The translations under genes were made by a program, and so were the position numbers. A stretch of DNA of 64,000 nucleotides from Oricola indica (GTDB lineage: Bacteria > Pseudomonadota > Alphaproteobacteria > Rhizobiales > Rhizobiaceae): contig NZ_JAINFJ010000001.1 of the NCBI RefSeq assembly GCF_019966595.1, positions 682,001 to 746,000 on the forward strand. Reading direction: 5' to 3'. The first letter of the stretch is position 1. Each line of letters starts with the position of its first letter. A model generated the notes under the pieces. That model was not told the origin of the DNA, ran no database searches, and was given only the letters and a program-made list of their open reading frames with translations. This document shows, one piece after another, positions 63,754 to 64,000 of the stretch.

Positions 63754-64000
63754 TTAGCCGGCCTTGAATTCAGCCGCTGTCCGGCCCGAGGCAATAGCCT
63801 CTACAAGGTCCGCAAGCAAGGCGGTGGCCTCCGGCTTGCCGGCCTTGCGGGCGGCTTCCGCCATGGCGTCGAGCCGGTCCGGATCGTCCAGAAGCTCCTC
63901 CAGCAGCGCCGCGACGGAGGCGGCGTCCAGATCCTGTTCGCGGCGCACAAGCGCTCCGCCGGCAGCCTCCAGCGCCGCCGCGTTGGCGGCCTGATCGTGG
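63754..64000 (-). CDS. murG: MurG glycosyltransferase, C-terminal end (cut by window edge)
   Basis: The frame is open to the right edge and reads HDQAANAAALEAAGGALVRR, then LDAASVAALLEELLDDPDRL, ending at a stop at 63754. The DQ.xNA..LE..GGA pattern is the MurG C-terminal UDP-GlcNAc-binding end. Its place before murC supports the call. Confidence 0.88.
   Translation of the reverse strand, partial: HDQAANAAALEAAGGALVRREQDLDAASVAALLEELLDDPDRLDAMAEAARKAGKPEATALLADLVEAIASGRTAAEFKAG

Overview
The window is a GC-rich chromosomal segment from an alphaproteobacterium, most likely a marine or saline member of the Hyphomicrobiales (Rhizobiales). Evidence for this: the murG-murC-murB ... ddl-ftsQ-ftsA-ftsZ-lpxC-bamD-recN-ligA order on the minus strand (46.6-64 kb); an FtsZ with the long Pro/Ala-rich linker seen in rhizobia; a DddL-type DMSP lyase; a LuxR/LuxI pair; and dispersed intergenic repeats of the rhizobial type. 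No rRNA, tRNA or CRISPR array was found.

Layout. 0-6.3 kb: a cut AsmA-like gene, an FAD-linked lactate/glycolate-type dehydrogenase, and two divergent ClC chloride transporters. 6.4-11.8 kb: a large soluble multi-PAS hybrid histidine kinase and a HerA-like ATPase. 11.9-17.0 kb: an RND efflux operon (adaptor, permease and a small HTH gene, all translationally coupled) divergent from its likely TetR repressor, with a perfect operator palindrome between them. 17.0-21.2 kb: a GFA-family protein, a methyltransferase, an acyl-CoA synthetase, a LysR regulator and a small divergent protein.

21.2-30.9 kb is the accessory, recombination-scarred part. It holds a PRC-barrel exported protein beside a broken copy of the neighbouring metallopeptidase tail; uvrD with an in-frame low-complexity insertion; a GIY-YIG gene between 35-bp inverted repeats; a decayed, diverged second uvrD tail; a sharply AT-rich two-gene cassette (Nudix-like protein plus four-helix membrane protein) that looks like a small defence or effector module; and two decayed partial copies of a hypothetical gene that is intact further downstream. 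The AT-rich cassette is the best candidate for an undescribed system.

30.9-46.5 kb: metabolic and regulatory core. It contains a class I amidotransferase, a DUF442 phosphatase-like protein, isocitrate lyase, PPK2, a lipid/DAG kinase, the LuxR and LuxI quorum-sensing genes, a DUF2189 membrane protein, SCO1/SenC, a CPA1 cation/proton antiporter coupled to prmA, Xaa-Pro aminopeptidase, AzlCD and the DMSP lyase. 46.6-64 kb: DNA ligase, RecN, BamD, LpxC and the division/cell-wall cluster, interrupted by a MATE transporter and a diguanylate cyclase. The right edge cuts murG.

All calls come from reading translations and motifs. No database search or computed statistic was available.
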